Shown here: one piece after another, positions 48,445 to 60,276 of the stretch | Numbering within the stretch: the first letter of the stretch is position 1 | How the letters are laid out: each line of letters begins with the position of its first letter | NCBI GenBank assembly: GCA_963682175.1 | Contig: OY821772.1 | Location: forward strand, 49,746,925-49,810,924 | Source of the DNA: Triglochin maritima | Taxonomy: Eukaryota; Streptophyta; Magnoliopsida; Alismatales; Juncaginaceae | DNA: 64,000 bases | Direction: 5' to 3' | Position numbers and translations under genes: made by a program | The notes under the pieces: generated by a model | What the model saw: only the letters and a program-made list of their open reading frames with translations | The model's database searches: none | Told to the model about the DNA's origin: nothing

Positions 48445-49596
48445 TCTCTTAGGAAGCATCAGTTTTAAATTTTAGTCGTATAATATCCAATCGTGTCATC
48501 TGACCCATCAAAAAATAAACAAATAGTGCCATTTTTAGAAACTGAGGGTTTTTACCGAAATTCGTGTGCTACAGCCTTTGGTTTTTTGCTAAATAGGGAA
48601 ATATCTAAAAATCTCACTTCGGAAGAAGTACTAGTTTAACATTTTCGTCGTATAATATCCAGTCGTGTCATCTGACACATCAAAAAAATATAGAAATAAT
48701 TTCATTTTTAATAGCAGAGGTTTTTTAGCGAAATTCGTGTGCTATATATAGCCTTTGGTTTTTTGCTAAATAGGGAAACATCTAAAAATCTCTCTTCGGA
48801 CGCATCAGTTTAACATTTTCGTCGTATAATATCCAGTCGTGTCGTCTGACACATCAAAAAACAAAGAAAAGTGCCATTTTCAAAAACTGGGGGTCTTTAC
48901 AGAAATTCGTGTTCTATAGCCATTGGGTTTTTTTGCCAAAAATGGAAATATCTAAAAATCTCTTTTTGGATGCATCAGTTTAACATTTTCGTCGTATAAT
49001 ATCCAGTCATGTCATCTGACACACCAAAAAATATAGAAAAAGTGCCATTTTCAATAACTAAGGGTTTTACCGAAATTCGTGTGCTATAGCCTTCGGTTTT
49101 TTTGCTAACAAGAGAAATGTCTACAAATCTCTCTTCTAACGCATCAGTTTAACATTTTCGTCGTACAATATCCAGTCGTGTCACACATCAAAAAATAAAG
49201 AAAAAGTGTCATTTTTAAAAACTGAGGGTTTTAGCGAAATTCGTGTGCTATAGCCTTTGGTTTTTTTGCTAAAAAGAGAAATGTCTACAAATCTCTCTTC
49301 TAACGCATCAGTTTAAAATTTTCGTAGTAGAATATCCAGTCCTGTCATCTGACCGATCAAAACGTAAAGAAGACGTGTCATTTTTAAAAACTGATGGTTT
49401 TTACCAAAATTCGTGTGCTATATATTGCCATTGGTTTTTTTGCCAAAAATGGAAATATCTAAAAATCACTCTTCGGCCGCATCAGTTTAACATTTTCGTC
49501 GTATAATATCCGATCGTGTCATCTGACACATCAAAAAATAAAGAAAAACTGCCATTTTTAAAAACTGAGGGTTTCTACCGAAATTCGTGTGCTATA
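48445..49596 (+). repeat. Octamer unit 19, partial (A-G)
   Basis: Contains A-G only. The end of G reads normally through GGGTTTCTACCGAAATTCGT and GTGCTATAT, then continues as AGCCTTTGGTTTTTTTGC with AAATAAGGAAATATC, an X-class monomer, instead of GTATGGGTTTTTTTTGCC. A has TTTTAGTCG and AAACAAATAG, the same pair as units 2 and 3 at the other end of the array, plus a private TTTTTAGAAACTG. Confidence 0.88.
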
Positions 49597-52150
49597 TAGC
49601 CTTTGGTTTTTTTGCTAAATAAGGAAATATCTTAAAATCTCTCTTCGGACGCATCAGTTTTAAATTTTCGTCGTATAATATCCAGTCTTGTCATCTGACC
49701 CATCAAAAAATGAAGAAAAAGTGCCATTTTTAAAAACTGAGGGTTTTTACCGAAATTCGTGTGCTATATTATAGCCTTTGATTTTTTTGCTAAAAAGGGA
49801 AATATCAAAAGATCTCTCTTCGGACGCATCAGTTTTAAATTTTCGTCGTATAATATCCAGTCGTGTCATCTGACACATCAAAAAATAAAGAAATAGTGTC
49901 ATTTTTAAAAACTGAGGGTTTTTACCGAAATTCGTGTTCTTATAGCCTTTGATTTTTTTGCTAAAAAGGGAAATATCAAAAGATCTCTCTGCGGATGCAT
50001 AAATTTAACATTTTTGTCGTAAAATATCCAGTCGTGTCATCTGACACGTCAAAAAATAAAGAAATAGTGTCATTTTTAAAAACTGAGGGTGTTTACCGAA
50101 ATTCGTGTGCTATAGCCTTTGGTTTTTTGCTAAATAAGTAAAAATCTTAAAATCTCTCTTCGGACGCATCAGTTTTAAATTTTCGTCGTATAATATTCAG
50201 GCCTGTCATCTGACCCATCAAAAATAAAGAAAAGTGCCTTTTTAAAAAACTGAGGGTGTTTACCGAAATTCGTGTGCTATAATATCCTTTGGTTTTTTGC
50301 TAAATAGGGAAATATCTAAAAATTTCTCTTCGGATTCATTAGTTTAACATTTTCGTCATATAACATCCAATCTTGTCATCTGACCCATCAAAAAATAAAG
50401 AAAAAAGTGTCTTTTTCGAAGACTGAGGGTTTTTACCGAAATTCATGTGCTATAGCCTTTGATTTTTTTGCTAAAAAGAGAAATATCAAAAGATCTCTCT
50501 TCGGACGCATCAGTTTAACATTTTCGTCGTATAATATTCAGTCGTGTCATCTGACACATCAAAAAAGAAAGAAATAGTGTCATTTTTAAAAACTGAGGGT
50601 TTTCACCGAAATTCGTGTGCTATAGCCTTTGATTTTTTTGCTAAAAAGAGAAACATCAAAAGATCTCTCTTCGGACGCATCAGTTTAACATTTTCGTCGT
50701 ATAATATGCAGTCGTGTCATCTGACACATCAAAAAAGAAAGAAATAGTGTCATTTTTAAAAACTGACGGTGTTGACCGAAATTCGTGTGCTATCGCCTTT
50801 GGTTTTTTGCTAAATAAGTAAATATCTTAAAATCTCTCTTCGGACGCATCAGTTTTAAATTTTCGTTGTATAATATCGAGGCCTGTCATCTGACCCATCA
50901 AAAAATAAAGAAAAAGTACCATTTTTAAAAACTGAGGGGTTTTAACGAAATTCGTGTGCTAGCCTTTGGTTTTTTTGCTAAAAAGAGAAATATCTACAAA
51001 TCTCTCTTCTAACGCATCAGTTCAACATTTTCGTCGTACAATATCAAGTCGTGTCATCTGACACATCAAAACAATAAAGAAATAGTGTCATTTTTAAAAA
51101 ATGAGGTTTTTTACCTAAATTCGTGTACTATATAGCCTTTGGTTATTTTGCTAAATAAGGAAATATCTTAAAATCTCTCTTCGGACGCATCAGTTTTAAA
51201 TTTTCGTCGTATAATATCCAGTCCTGTCATCTGACCCATCAAAAAATAAAGAAAAAGTGCCATTTTTAAAAGCTGAGGGGTTTTACCGAAATTCGTGTTC
51301 TTATAGCCTTTGATTTTTTTTGCTAAAAAGGTAAATATCAAAAGATCTCTTTCCGGACGCATCAGTTTAAATTTTCGTCGTACAATATCCAGTCCTGTCA
51401 TCTGACCCATCAAAAAATAAAGAAAAAGTGCCATTTTTAAAAACTGAGGGGTTTTACCGAAATTCGTGTGTTCTAGCCTTTGATTTTTTTGCTAAAATGG
51501 GAAATATAAAAGATCTCTCTTCGGACGCATCAGTTTAACATCTTCGTCGTATAACATCCAATCTTGTCATCTGACCCATCAAAAAATAAAAAAACGTGCC
51601 GTTTTCGAAAACTGAGGGGTTTTACCGAAATTCGTGTGCTAATAGCCGTTTGTTTTTTGCTAAAAAGGGAAATATCAAAAGATCTCTCTTCGGACGCATC
51701 AGTTTAACATTTTCGTAGTATAATATCCGATCGTCTCATCTGACACATCAAAAAATAAAGAAATAGTGTCATTTTTAAAAACTGAGGGTGTTTACCGAAA
51801 TTCGTGTGCTATATAGCCTTTGGTTTTTTTGCTAAATAAGGGAAAATCTTAAAATCTCTTTTCGGACGCATCAGTTTTAAATTTTCGTCGTATAATATCC
51901 AGTCTTGTCATCTTACCCATCAAAAAATAAAGAAAAAGTGCCATTTTTAAAAACTGAGGGTTTTTACCGAAATTCGTGTGCTATAGCCTTTGATTTTTTT
52001 GCTAAAAAGGGAAATATCAAAAGATCTCTTCGGACGCATCAGTTTAACATTTTCGTCGTATAATATCCAGTCGTGTCATCTGACACATAAAAAAAAGAAA
52101 GAAATAGTGTCATTTTTAAAAAACTGAGGGGTTTTACCGAAATTCGTGTG
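49597..52150 (+). repeat. Zone R3, X/Y array downstream of octamer
   Basis: About 15 monomers of the X and Y classes, as in R1. Several match the stretch just upstream of the octamer array (22,130-22,845). These include AAATAAGTAAAAATCTT with CAGGCCTGTCATC (50,135-50,210; upstream 22,655-22,730), ATAACATCCAATCTTGTC (50,361 and 51,551; upstream 22,205) and CCGATCGTCTCATCTG (51,727; upstream 22,380). Confidence 0.85.
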
Positions 52151-55100
52151 CTATATAGCCTTTGGTTTTTTTCCCAAAAAGGGAAATATCTAAAAATCTT
52201 TTTTCGGACGCATCAGTTTAACATTTTCTTCGTACAATATCCAGTCATGTCATCTGATACATCAAAAAATATAGAAATAGTGACATTTTTAATAACTGAG
52301 GATTTTTACCGAAATTCACGTGCCATATATAGCCTTTGGTTTTTTGAAAAAATGGAAATATCTAAAAATCTCTCTTCGGACGCATCAGTTTAACATTTTT
52401 GTCGTATAATATCCAGTCTTGTCATCTGACACCAAAAAACAATGAAAAAGTGTCATTTTTTAAAACTGAGGTTCTTACCCAAATTCGAGTGCTAGAGCCT
52501 TTCGTTTTTTTTGTCAAAAAGGGAAATATCTAAAAATCTCTTTTCGGAACCATCAATTTAACATTTTCTTCGTACAATATCCAGTCGTGTCATCTGACAC
52601 ATCAAAAAATAAAAAAATAGTGTCATTTTTAATAACTGAGGATTTTTACCGAAATTCCCGCGCTATATATAGCCTTTGGTTTTTTGCAAAAATGGAAATA
52701 TCTAAAAATCTCTCTTCGGACGCATCAGTTTAACATTTTCGTCGTATAATATCCAGTCGTGTCATCTGACGCACCTAAAAACAAAGAAAAATTGTCATTT
52801 TTTAGAACTGAGGTTTTTTACCCAAATTCGTTTGCTACAGCCTTTGGTTTTTTGTCAAAAAGGAAAATATCTAAAAAGCTTTTTGTTGATGAATAAGTTT
52901 AATATTTTCGTCGTATAATATCCAGTTGTGTCATCTGACACATCAAAAAAAAGTGTCATTTTTAAAAACTGAGCATTTTTACCGAAATTCGTGTGCTATA
53001 GGCTTTTGTTTTTTTGCTAAAAAGGAAAATATCTAAAAATCTCTCCTCGAACGCATTAGTTTAACGTTTTCGTCGTACAATATCTGATCCTGTCATCTAA
53101 CCCATCAAAAAGTAAAGAAAACGTGTCATTTTTAAAATCTGAGGGTTTTTACCAAAATTCGTGTGCTATATATAGCCTTTGGTTTTTTTGCTAAAAATGG
53201 AAATATCTAAAAATCTCACTTCGGACGCATCAGTTTAACATTTTCGTCGTATAATATCCGATCGTGTCATCTGACACATAAAAAAATAAAGAAAAAGTGC
53301 CATTTTTAAACACTAAGGGTTTTTACTGAAATTCGTGTGCTATAGCCTTTGGTTTTTTTTGCTAAAAATGGAAATATCTAAAAATCACTTTTTTGACGCA
53401 TCAGTTTAACATTTTCGTCGTATGATATCCGATCGTGTCATCTGACACATTAAAAAAATAAAGAAATAGTGTCATTTTTAAAAACTGAGGGTTTTTACCG
53501 AAATTCTTGTGCTATAGCCTTTGGCTTTTTGCTAAAAGGGAAATATCTAAAAAACTCTCCTCAAACGCATTAGTTTAACATTTTCGTCGTACAATATCCA
53601 GTCCTATCATCTGACCCATCAAAAAGCAAAGAAAACGTGTCATTTTTAAAAACTAAGGGTTTTACCGAAATTCGTGTGCTATAGCCTTCGGGTTTTTTGC
53701 TAAAAAGAGAAATGTCAACAAATCTCTCTTCTAACGCATCAGTTTAACATTTTTGTCGTACAATATCCAGTCGTGTAATCTGACACATCAAAAAATAAAG
53801 AAAAAGTGTCATTTTTAAAAACTGAGGGTTTTTACCGAAATTCGTGTGCTATATAGTCTTTGGCTTTTTGCTAAAAAGGGAAATATCTAAAAATCTCTCC
53901 TCGAACGCATTAGTTTAACATTTTCGTCGTACAATATCCAGTCCGATCATCTGGCCCATCAAAAAGTAAAGAAAACGTGTCATTTTTAAAAACTAAGGGT
54001 TTTACCGAAATTCGTGTGCTATAGCCTTTGGTTTTTGCTAAAAAGAGAAATGTCTACAAATCTCTCTTCTAACGCATCAGTTTAACATTTTCGTCGTACA
54101 ATATCCAGTCGTGTAATCTGACACATCAAAAAATAAAGAAAAAGTGTCATTTTTAAAAACTGAGGGTGTTTACCGAAATTCGTGTGTAGCCTTTGGCTTT
54201 TTGCTAAAAAGGGAAATAACTAAAAATCTCTCCTCGAACGCATTAGTTTAACATTTTCGTCGTACAATATCCAGTCCTGTCATCTGACCCATCTAAACGT
54301 AAAGAAGACGTGTCATTTTTAAAAACTGATGGTTTTTACCAAAATTCGTGTGCTATATATTGCCTTTGGTTTTTTGCCAAAAATGGAAATATCTAAAAAT
54401 CACTCTTCGGCCGCATCAGTTTAACATTTTCGTCGTATAATATCCGATCGTGTCATCTGACACATCAAAAAATAAAGAAAAACTGCCATTTTTAAAAACA
54501 GAGGGTTTCTACCGAAATTCGTGTGCTATAGCCATGGGGTTTTTTTGCCAAAAAGGGAAATATCTAAAAATCCCTTTTCGGACGCATCAGTTTTACATTT
54601 TCGTCGTACAATATCCCGCTGTGTCACCTGACACATCAAAAAATAAAAAAAATAGTGTCATTTTTAAAAACTGAAGGGTTTTTACGGGAATTCGTGTGAT
54701 ACAGCCTTTGGTTTTTTGCGAAAAAGGGAAATATCTAGAAATCTCTCTTAGGAAGCATCAGTTTTAAATTTTCGTCGTATAATATCCAATCGTGTCATCT
54801 GACCCATCAAAAAATAAAGAAATAGTGCCATTTTTAAAAACTGAGGATTTTTACCGAAATTCGTGTGCTACAGCCTTTGGTTTTTTGCTAAATAGGGAAA
54901 TATCTAAAAATCTCACTTCGGACGTACTAGTTTAACATTTTCGTCGTATAATATCCAGTCGTGTCATCTGACACATCAAAAAAATATAGAAATAATTTCA
55001 TTTTTAATAACAGAGGTTTTTAGCGAAATTCGTGTGCTATATATAGCCTTTGGTTTTTTGCTAAATAGGGAAACATCTAAAAATCTCTCTTCGGACGCAT

Positions 55101-57893
55101 CAGTTTAACATTTTCGTCGTATGATATCCAGTCGTGTCATCTGACACATCAAAAAACAAAGAAAAAGTGCCATTTTCAAAAACTGAGGGTTTTTACCGAA
55201 ATTCGTGTGCTATATAGCCTTTGGTTTTTTTTGCCAAAAAGGGAAATATCTAAAAATCTCTTTTTGGATGCATCAGTTTAACATTTTCGTCGTATAATAT
55301 CCAGTCCTATCATCTGACACACCAAAAAATATAGAAAAAGTGTCATTTCCAAAAACTAAGGGTTTTACCGAAATTCGTGTGCTATAGCCTTCGGGTTTTT
55401 GCTAAAAAGAGAAATGTCTACAAATCTCTCTTCTAACGCATCAGTTTAACATTTTCGTAGTAGAATATCCAGTCCTGTCATCTGACCCATCAAAACATAA
55501 AGAAGACGTGTCATTTTTAAAAACTGATGGTTTTTACCGAAATTCGTGTGCTATATATTGCCATTGGTTTTTTTGCCAAAAATGGAAATATCTAAAAATC
55601 TCTTTTTGGATGCATCAGTTTAACATTTTCGTCGTATATTATCCAGTCATGTCATCTGACACACCAAAAAATATAGAAAAAGTGCAATTTTCAATAACTA
55701 AGGGTTTTACCGAAATACGTGTGCTATAGCCTTCGGTTTTTTTGCTAAAAAGAGAAATGTCTACAAATCTCTCTTCTAACGCATCAGTTTACCATTTTCA
55801 ACGTACAATATCCAGTCGTGTCATCTGACACATCAAAAAATAAAGAAAAGGTGTTATTTTTAAAAACTGAGGGGTTTTACCGAAATTCGTGTTCTTATAG
55901 CCTTTGATTTTTTTTGCTAAAAAGGGAAATATCAAAAGATCTCTTTCCGGACGCATCAGTTTAAATTTTCGTCGTACAATAGCCTTTGGTTTTTTGCGAA
56001 AGAGGGAAATATCTAGAAATCTCTCTTAGGAAGCATCAGTTTTAAATTTTAGTCGTATAATATCCAATCTTGTCATCTGACCCATCAAAAAAAAAGAAAT
56101 AGTGCCATTTTTAAAAACTGAGGGTTTTTACCGAAATTCGTGTACTACAGCCTTTGGTTTATTGCTAAGTAGGGAAATATCTAAAAATATCACTTCGAAC
56201 GTACTAGTTTAACATTTTCGTCGTATAATATCCAGTCGTGTCATCTGACACATCAAAAAAATATAGAAATAATTTCATTTTTAATAACAGAGGTTTTTAG
56301 CGAAATTCGTTTGCTATATATAGCCTTTGGTTTTTTGCTAAATAGGGAAACATCTAAAAATCTCTCTTCGGACGCATCAGTTTAACAATTTCGTCGTATA
56401 ATATCCAGTCGTGTCATCTGACACATCAAAAAAAAAAGAAAAAGTGTCATTTTCAAAAACTGAGGGTTTTTACCGAAATTCGTTTGCTATATAGCCTTTG
56501 GTTTTTTTTGCCAAAAAGGGAAATATCTAAAAATCTCTTTTTGGATGCATCAGTTTAACATTTTCGTCGTATAATATCCAGTCATGTCATCTGACACACC
56601 AAAAAATATAGAAAAAGTGCCATTTTCAATAACTAAGGGTTTTTACCAAAATTCGTGTGCTATAGCCTTCGGTTTTTTTGCTAAAAATAGAAATGTCTAC
56701 AAATCTCTCTTCTAACGCATCAGTTTAACATTTTCGTCGTACAATATCCAGTCGTGTCATCTGACACATCAAAAAATAAAGAAAAAGTGTCATTTTTAAA
56801 AACTGAGGGTTTTTACCGAAATTCGTGTGCTATAGCCTTTGGTTTTTTTGCTAAAAATGGAAATATCTAAAAATCACTTTTTTGACGCATCAGTTTGGCA
56901 TTTTTGTCATATAATATCCGATCGTGTCATCTGACACATCAAAAAATAAAGAAATAGTGTCATTTTTAAAAACTGAGGGTTTTTACCGAGATTCGTGTGC
57001 TTATAGCCTTTGGCTTTTTGCTAAAAAGGGAAATAACTAAAAATCTCTCCTCGAACGCATTAGTTTAACATTTTCGTCGTACAATATCCCGTCGTGTCAT
57101 CTGACACATCAAAAAATAAAAAAATAGTGTCATTTTTAAAAACTGATGGTTTTTACCGAAATTCGTGTGATAGAGCCTTTGGTTTTTGGCGAAATAGGGA
57201 AATATCTAGAAATCTCTCTTAGGAAGCATCAGTTTTAAATTTTCGTCGTATAATATCCAATCGTGTCATCTGACCCATCAAAAAATAAAGAAATAGTGTC
57301 ATTTTTAAAAACTAAGGGTTTTTACCGAAATTCATGTGCTACAGCCTTTGGTTTTTTGCTAAATAGGGAAATATCTAAAAATCTCACTTCGGACGTACTA
57401 GTTTAACATTTTCGTCGTATAATATCCAGTCGTGTCATCTGACACATCAAAAAAATATAGAAATAATTTCATTTTTAATAACAGAGGTTTTTTAGCGAAA
57501 TTCGTTTGCTATATATAGCCTTTGGTTTTTTGCTAAATAGGGAAACATCTAAAAATCTCTCTTCGGACGCATCAGTTTAACAATTTCGTCGTATAATATC
57601 CAGTCGTGTCATCTGACACATCAAAAAAAAAAAAATGTCATTTTCAAAAACTAAGGGTTTTACCGAAATACGTGTGCTATAGCCTTCGGTTTTTTTGCTA
57701 AAAAGAGAAATGTCTACAAATCTCTCTTCTAACGCATCAGTTTACCATTTTCAACGTACAATATCCAGTCGTGTCATCTGACACATCAAAAAATAAAGAA
57801 AAAGTGTCATTTTTAAAAACTGAGGGGTTTTACCGAAATTCGTGTTCTTATAGCCTTTGATTTTTTTTGCTAAAAAGGGAAATATCTAGAAAT
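52151..57893 (+). repeat. Zone R4, unamplified relatives of A-H
   Basis: About 33 diverged monomers. From about 54,240 to 55,600 they follow the HOR order in a single, non-repeated run: an F-like monomer (AAACGTAAAGAAGACGTG), G (CTCTTCGGCCGCATC), H (CCCTTTTCGGACGC), A (CTCTTAGGAAGCATC), B (CACTTCGGACGTACTAG), C, D and the E/F hybrid (TCGTAGTAGAATATCC). Partial A-B-C-D runs recur from about 56,021 and 57,200. Divergence from the two HORs is visibly higher than within either of them. Confidence 0.82.
55941..56020 (+). repeat. Truncated 80-bp monomer
   Basis: CTCTTTCCGG at 55,941 is followed by CTCTCTTAGG at 56,021. The text runs CGTCGTACAATA and then GCCTTTGG, skipping about 91 bp from TCCAG to GTGCT. 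ATA is shared by CAATA and CTATA and is the likely join. It fuses a Y/F-like start to an A-type approach and lies at the start of a new A-B-C-D run. Confidence 0.87.
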
Positions 57894-59095
57894 CTCTCTT
57901 AGGAAGCATCAGTTTTAAATTTTCGTCGTATAATATCCAATCGTGTCATCTGACCCATCAAAAAATAAAGAAATAGTGCCAGTTTTAAAAACTGAGGGGT
58001 TTTACCGAAATTCGTATGCTACCACCGCCTTTGCTTTTTAGCTAAATAGGGAAATATCTAAAAATCTCACTTCGGACATACTAGTTTAATATTTTCGTCG
58101 TGTAATATCCAGTCGTGTCATCTGACACATCAAAAAAATATAGAAATAATTTCATTTGTAATAACAGAGGTTTTTTAGCGAAATTTGTGTGCTATATATA
58201 GCCTTTGGTTTTTTGCTAAATAGGGAAACATCTACAAATCTCTCTTCGGACGCATCAGTTTAACATTTTCGTCGTATAATATCCAGTCGTGTCATCTGAC
58301 ACATCAAAAAACAAAGAAAAAGTGCCATTTTCAAAAACTGAGGGTTTTTACCGAAATTCGTGTCCTATATAGCCTTTGGTTTTTTTTTTGCCAAAAAGGG
58401 AAATTTCTAAAAATCTCTTTTTGGATGCATCAGTTTAACATTTTCGTCGTATAATATCCAGTCTTGTCATCTGACACACCAAAAAATATAGAAAAAGTGT
58501 CATTTCCAAAAACTAAGGGTTTTACCGAAATTCGTGTGCTATAGCCTTCGGGTTTTTGCTAAAAAGAGAAATGTCAACAAATCTCTCTTCTAACGCATCA
58601 GTTTAACATTTTCGTAGTAGAATATCCAGTCCTGTCATCTGACCCATCAAAACATAAAGAAGACGTGTCATTTTTAAAAACTGATGGTTTTTACCGAAAT
58701 TCGTGTGCTATATATTGCCATTGGTTTTTTTGCCAAAAATGGAAATATCTAAAAATCCCTCTTGGGCCGCATCAGTTTAACATTTTCGTCGTATAATTTC
58801 CGATCGTGTCATCTGACACATCAAAAAATACAGAAAAACTACCATTTTTAAAAACTGAGGGTTTCTACCGAAATTCGTGTGCTATAGGCATGGGTTTTTT
58901 TGCCAAAAAGGGAAATATCTAAAAATCTCTTTTCGGACGCATAAGTTCAACATTTTCGTTGTACAATATCCCGCCGTGTCATCTGACACATCAAAAAATA
59001 AAAAAATAGTGTCATTTTTAAAAACTGATGGTTTTTACCGAAATTCGTGTGATAGAGCCTTTGGTTTTTTGCGAAATAGAGAAATATCTAGAAAT
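57894..59095 (+). repeat. Heptamer founder-like unit
   Basis: Same order as the following units but 1,202 bp long. The A-B link is undeleted and odd (GTATGCTACCACCGCCTTTG, about 58,011). It also has GTCTTGTCATCTGACACACC in D where the other units have GTCCTATCATC, and CACTTCGGACATACTAG in B. It looks like an edge unit that escaped homogenisation. Confidence 0.85.
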
Positions 59096-60276
59096 CTCTC
59101 TTAGGAAGCATCAGTTTTAAATTTTCGTCGTATAATATCCAATCGTGTCATCTGACCCATCAAAAAATAAAGAAATAGTGCCAGTTTTAAAAACTGAGGG
59201 GTTTTACCGAAATTTGGTTTTTTGCTAAGTAGGGAAATATCTAAAAATCTCACTTCGGACGTACTAGTTTAACATTTTCGTCGTATAATATCCAGTCGTG
59301 TCATCTGACACATCAAAAAAATATATAAATAATTTCATTTTTAATAACAGAGGTTTTTTAGCGAAATTCGTGTGCTATATATAGCCTTTGGTTTTTGCTA
59401 AATAGGGAAACATCTAAAAATCTCTCTTCAGACGCATCAGTTTAACATTTTCGTCATATAATATCCAGTCGTGTCATCTGACACATCAAAAAACAAAGAA
59501 AAAGTGCCATTTTCAAAAACTGAGGGTTTTTACCGAAATTCGTGTGCTATATAGCCTTTGGTTTTTTTTTGCCAAAAAGGGAAATATCTAAAAATCTCTT
59601 TTTGGATGCATCAGTTTAACATTTTCGTCGTATAATATCCAGTCCTATCATCTGACACACCAAAAAATATAGAAAAAGTGTCATTTCCAAAAACTAAGGG
59701 TTTTACCGAAATTCGTGTGCTATAGCCTTCGGGTTTTTGCTAAAAAGAGAAATGTCTACAAATCTCTCTTCTAACGCATCAGTTTAACATTTTCGTAGTA
59801 GAATATCCAGTCCTGTCATCTGACCCATCAAAACATAAAGAAGACGTGTCATTTTTAAAAACTGATGGTTTTTACCGAAATTCGTGTGCTATATATTGCC
59901 ATTGGTTTTTTTGCCAAAAATGGAAATATCTAAAAATCCCTCTTGGGCCGCATCAGTTTAACATTTTCGTCGTATAATTTCCGATCGTGTCATCTGACAC
60001 ATCAAAAAATACAGAAAAACTACCATTTTTAAAAACTGAGGGTTTCTACCGAAATTCGTGTGCTATAGGCATGGGTTTTTTTGCCAAAAAGGGAAATATC
60101 TAAAAATCTCTTTTCGGACGCATAAGTTCAACATTTTCGTTGTACAATATCCCGCCGTGTCATCTGACACATCAAAAAATAAAAAAATAGTGTCATTTTT
60201 AAAAACTGATGGTTTTTACCGAAATTCGTGTGATAGAGCCTTTGGTTTTTTGCGAAATAGAGAAATATCTAGAAAT
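59096..60276 (+). repeat. Heptamer unit 1 (reference)
   Basis: Monomer starts are A 59,096 (153 bp), B 59,249 (173), C 59,422 (174), D 59,596 (168), E/F 59,764 (174), G 59,938 (170) and H 60,108 (169). A is short because 19 bp are missing at ACCGAAATTTGGTTTTTTGC (59,208), removing CGTGTGCTATAGCC. C has GGTTTTTGC with five T. Confidence 0.9.
59764..59937 (+). repeat. E/F hybrid monomer of the heptamer
   Basis: The first part follows octamer E: it comes after D's ACTAAGGGTTTTACCG and has CTTCTAACGCATCAG then TTTAACATTTTCG. From TAGTAGAATATCC onward it follows F: CCTGTCATCTGACC, then AAAGAAGACGTG and ACTGATGG. Octamer F itself reads TTTAAAATTTTCGTAGTAG, so the switch from E to F lies within about 10 bp of CATTTTCG. 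The same hybrid is at about 55,428 and 58,580 in less homogenised units. Confidence 0.8.

Larger units (their letters stand above)
22846..49596 (+). repeat. Octamer higher-order repeat array
   Basis: Eighteen complete higher-order units plus a nineteenth that stops before H. Each unit is eight monomer types in fixed order A-H, with a period of 1,363-1,369 bp, except two 11-monomer units of 1,872 bp. Units differ from each other by only a handful of substitutions and 1-4 bp indels, while the eight monomers inside a unit differ strongly. Unit starts in A-phase are 22,846; 24,211; 25,577; 26,943; 28,306; 29,669; 31,033; 32,398; 33,763; 35,132; 36,501; 37,870; 39,239; 40,605; 41,970; 43,842; 45,207; 47,079; 48,445. 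This pattern is known from centromeric HOR satellites homogenised by unequal exchange or conversion. Confidence 0.96.

Noticed and set aside
55975..56020. Insertion of foreign DNA at an abrupt class change
   Set aside because: Both sides are ordinary monomer text; the abrupt change is a short deletion join, and no extra sequence is present.
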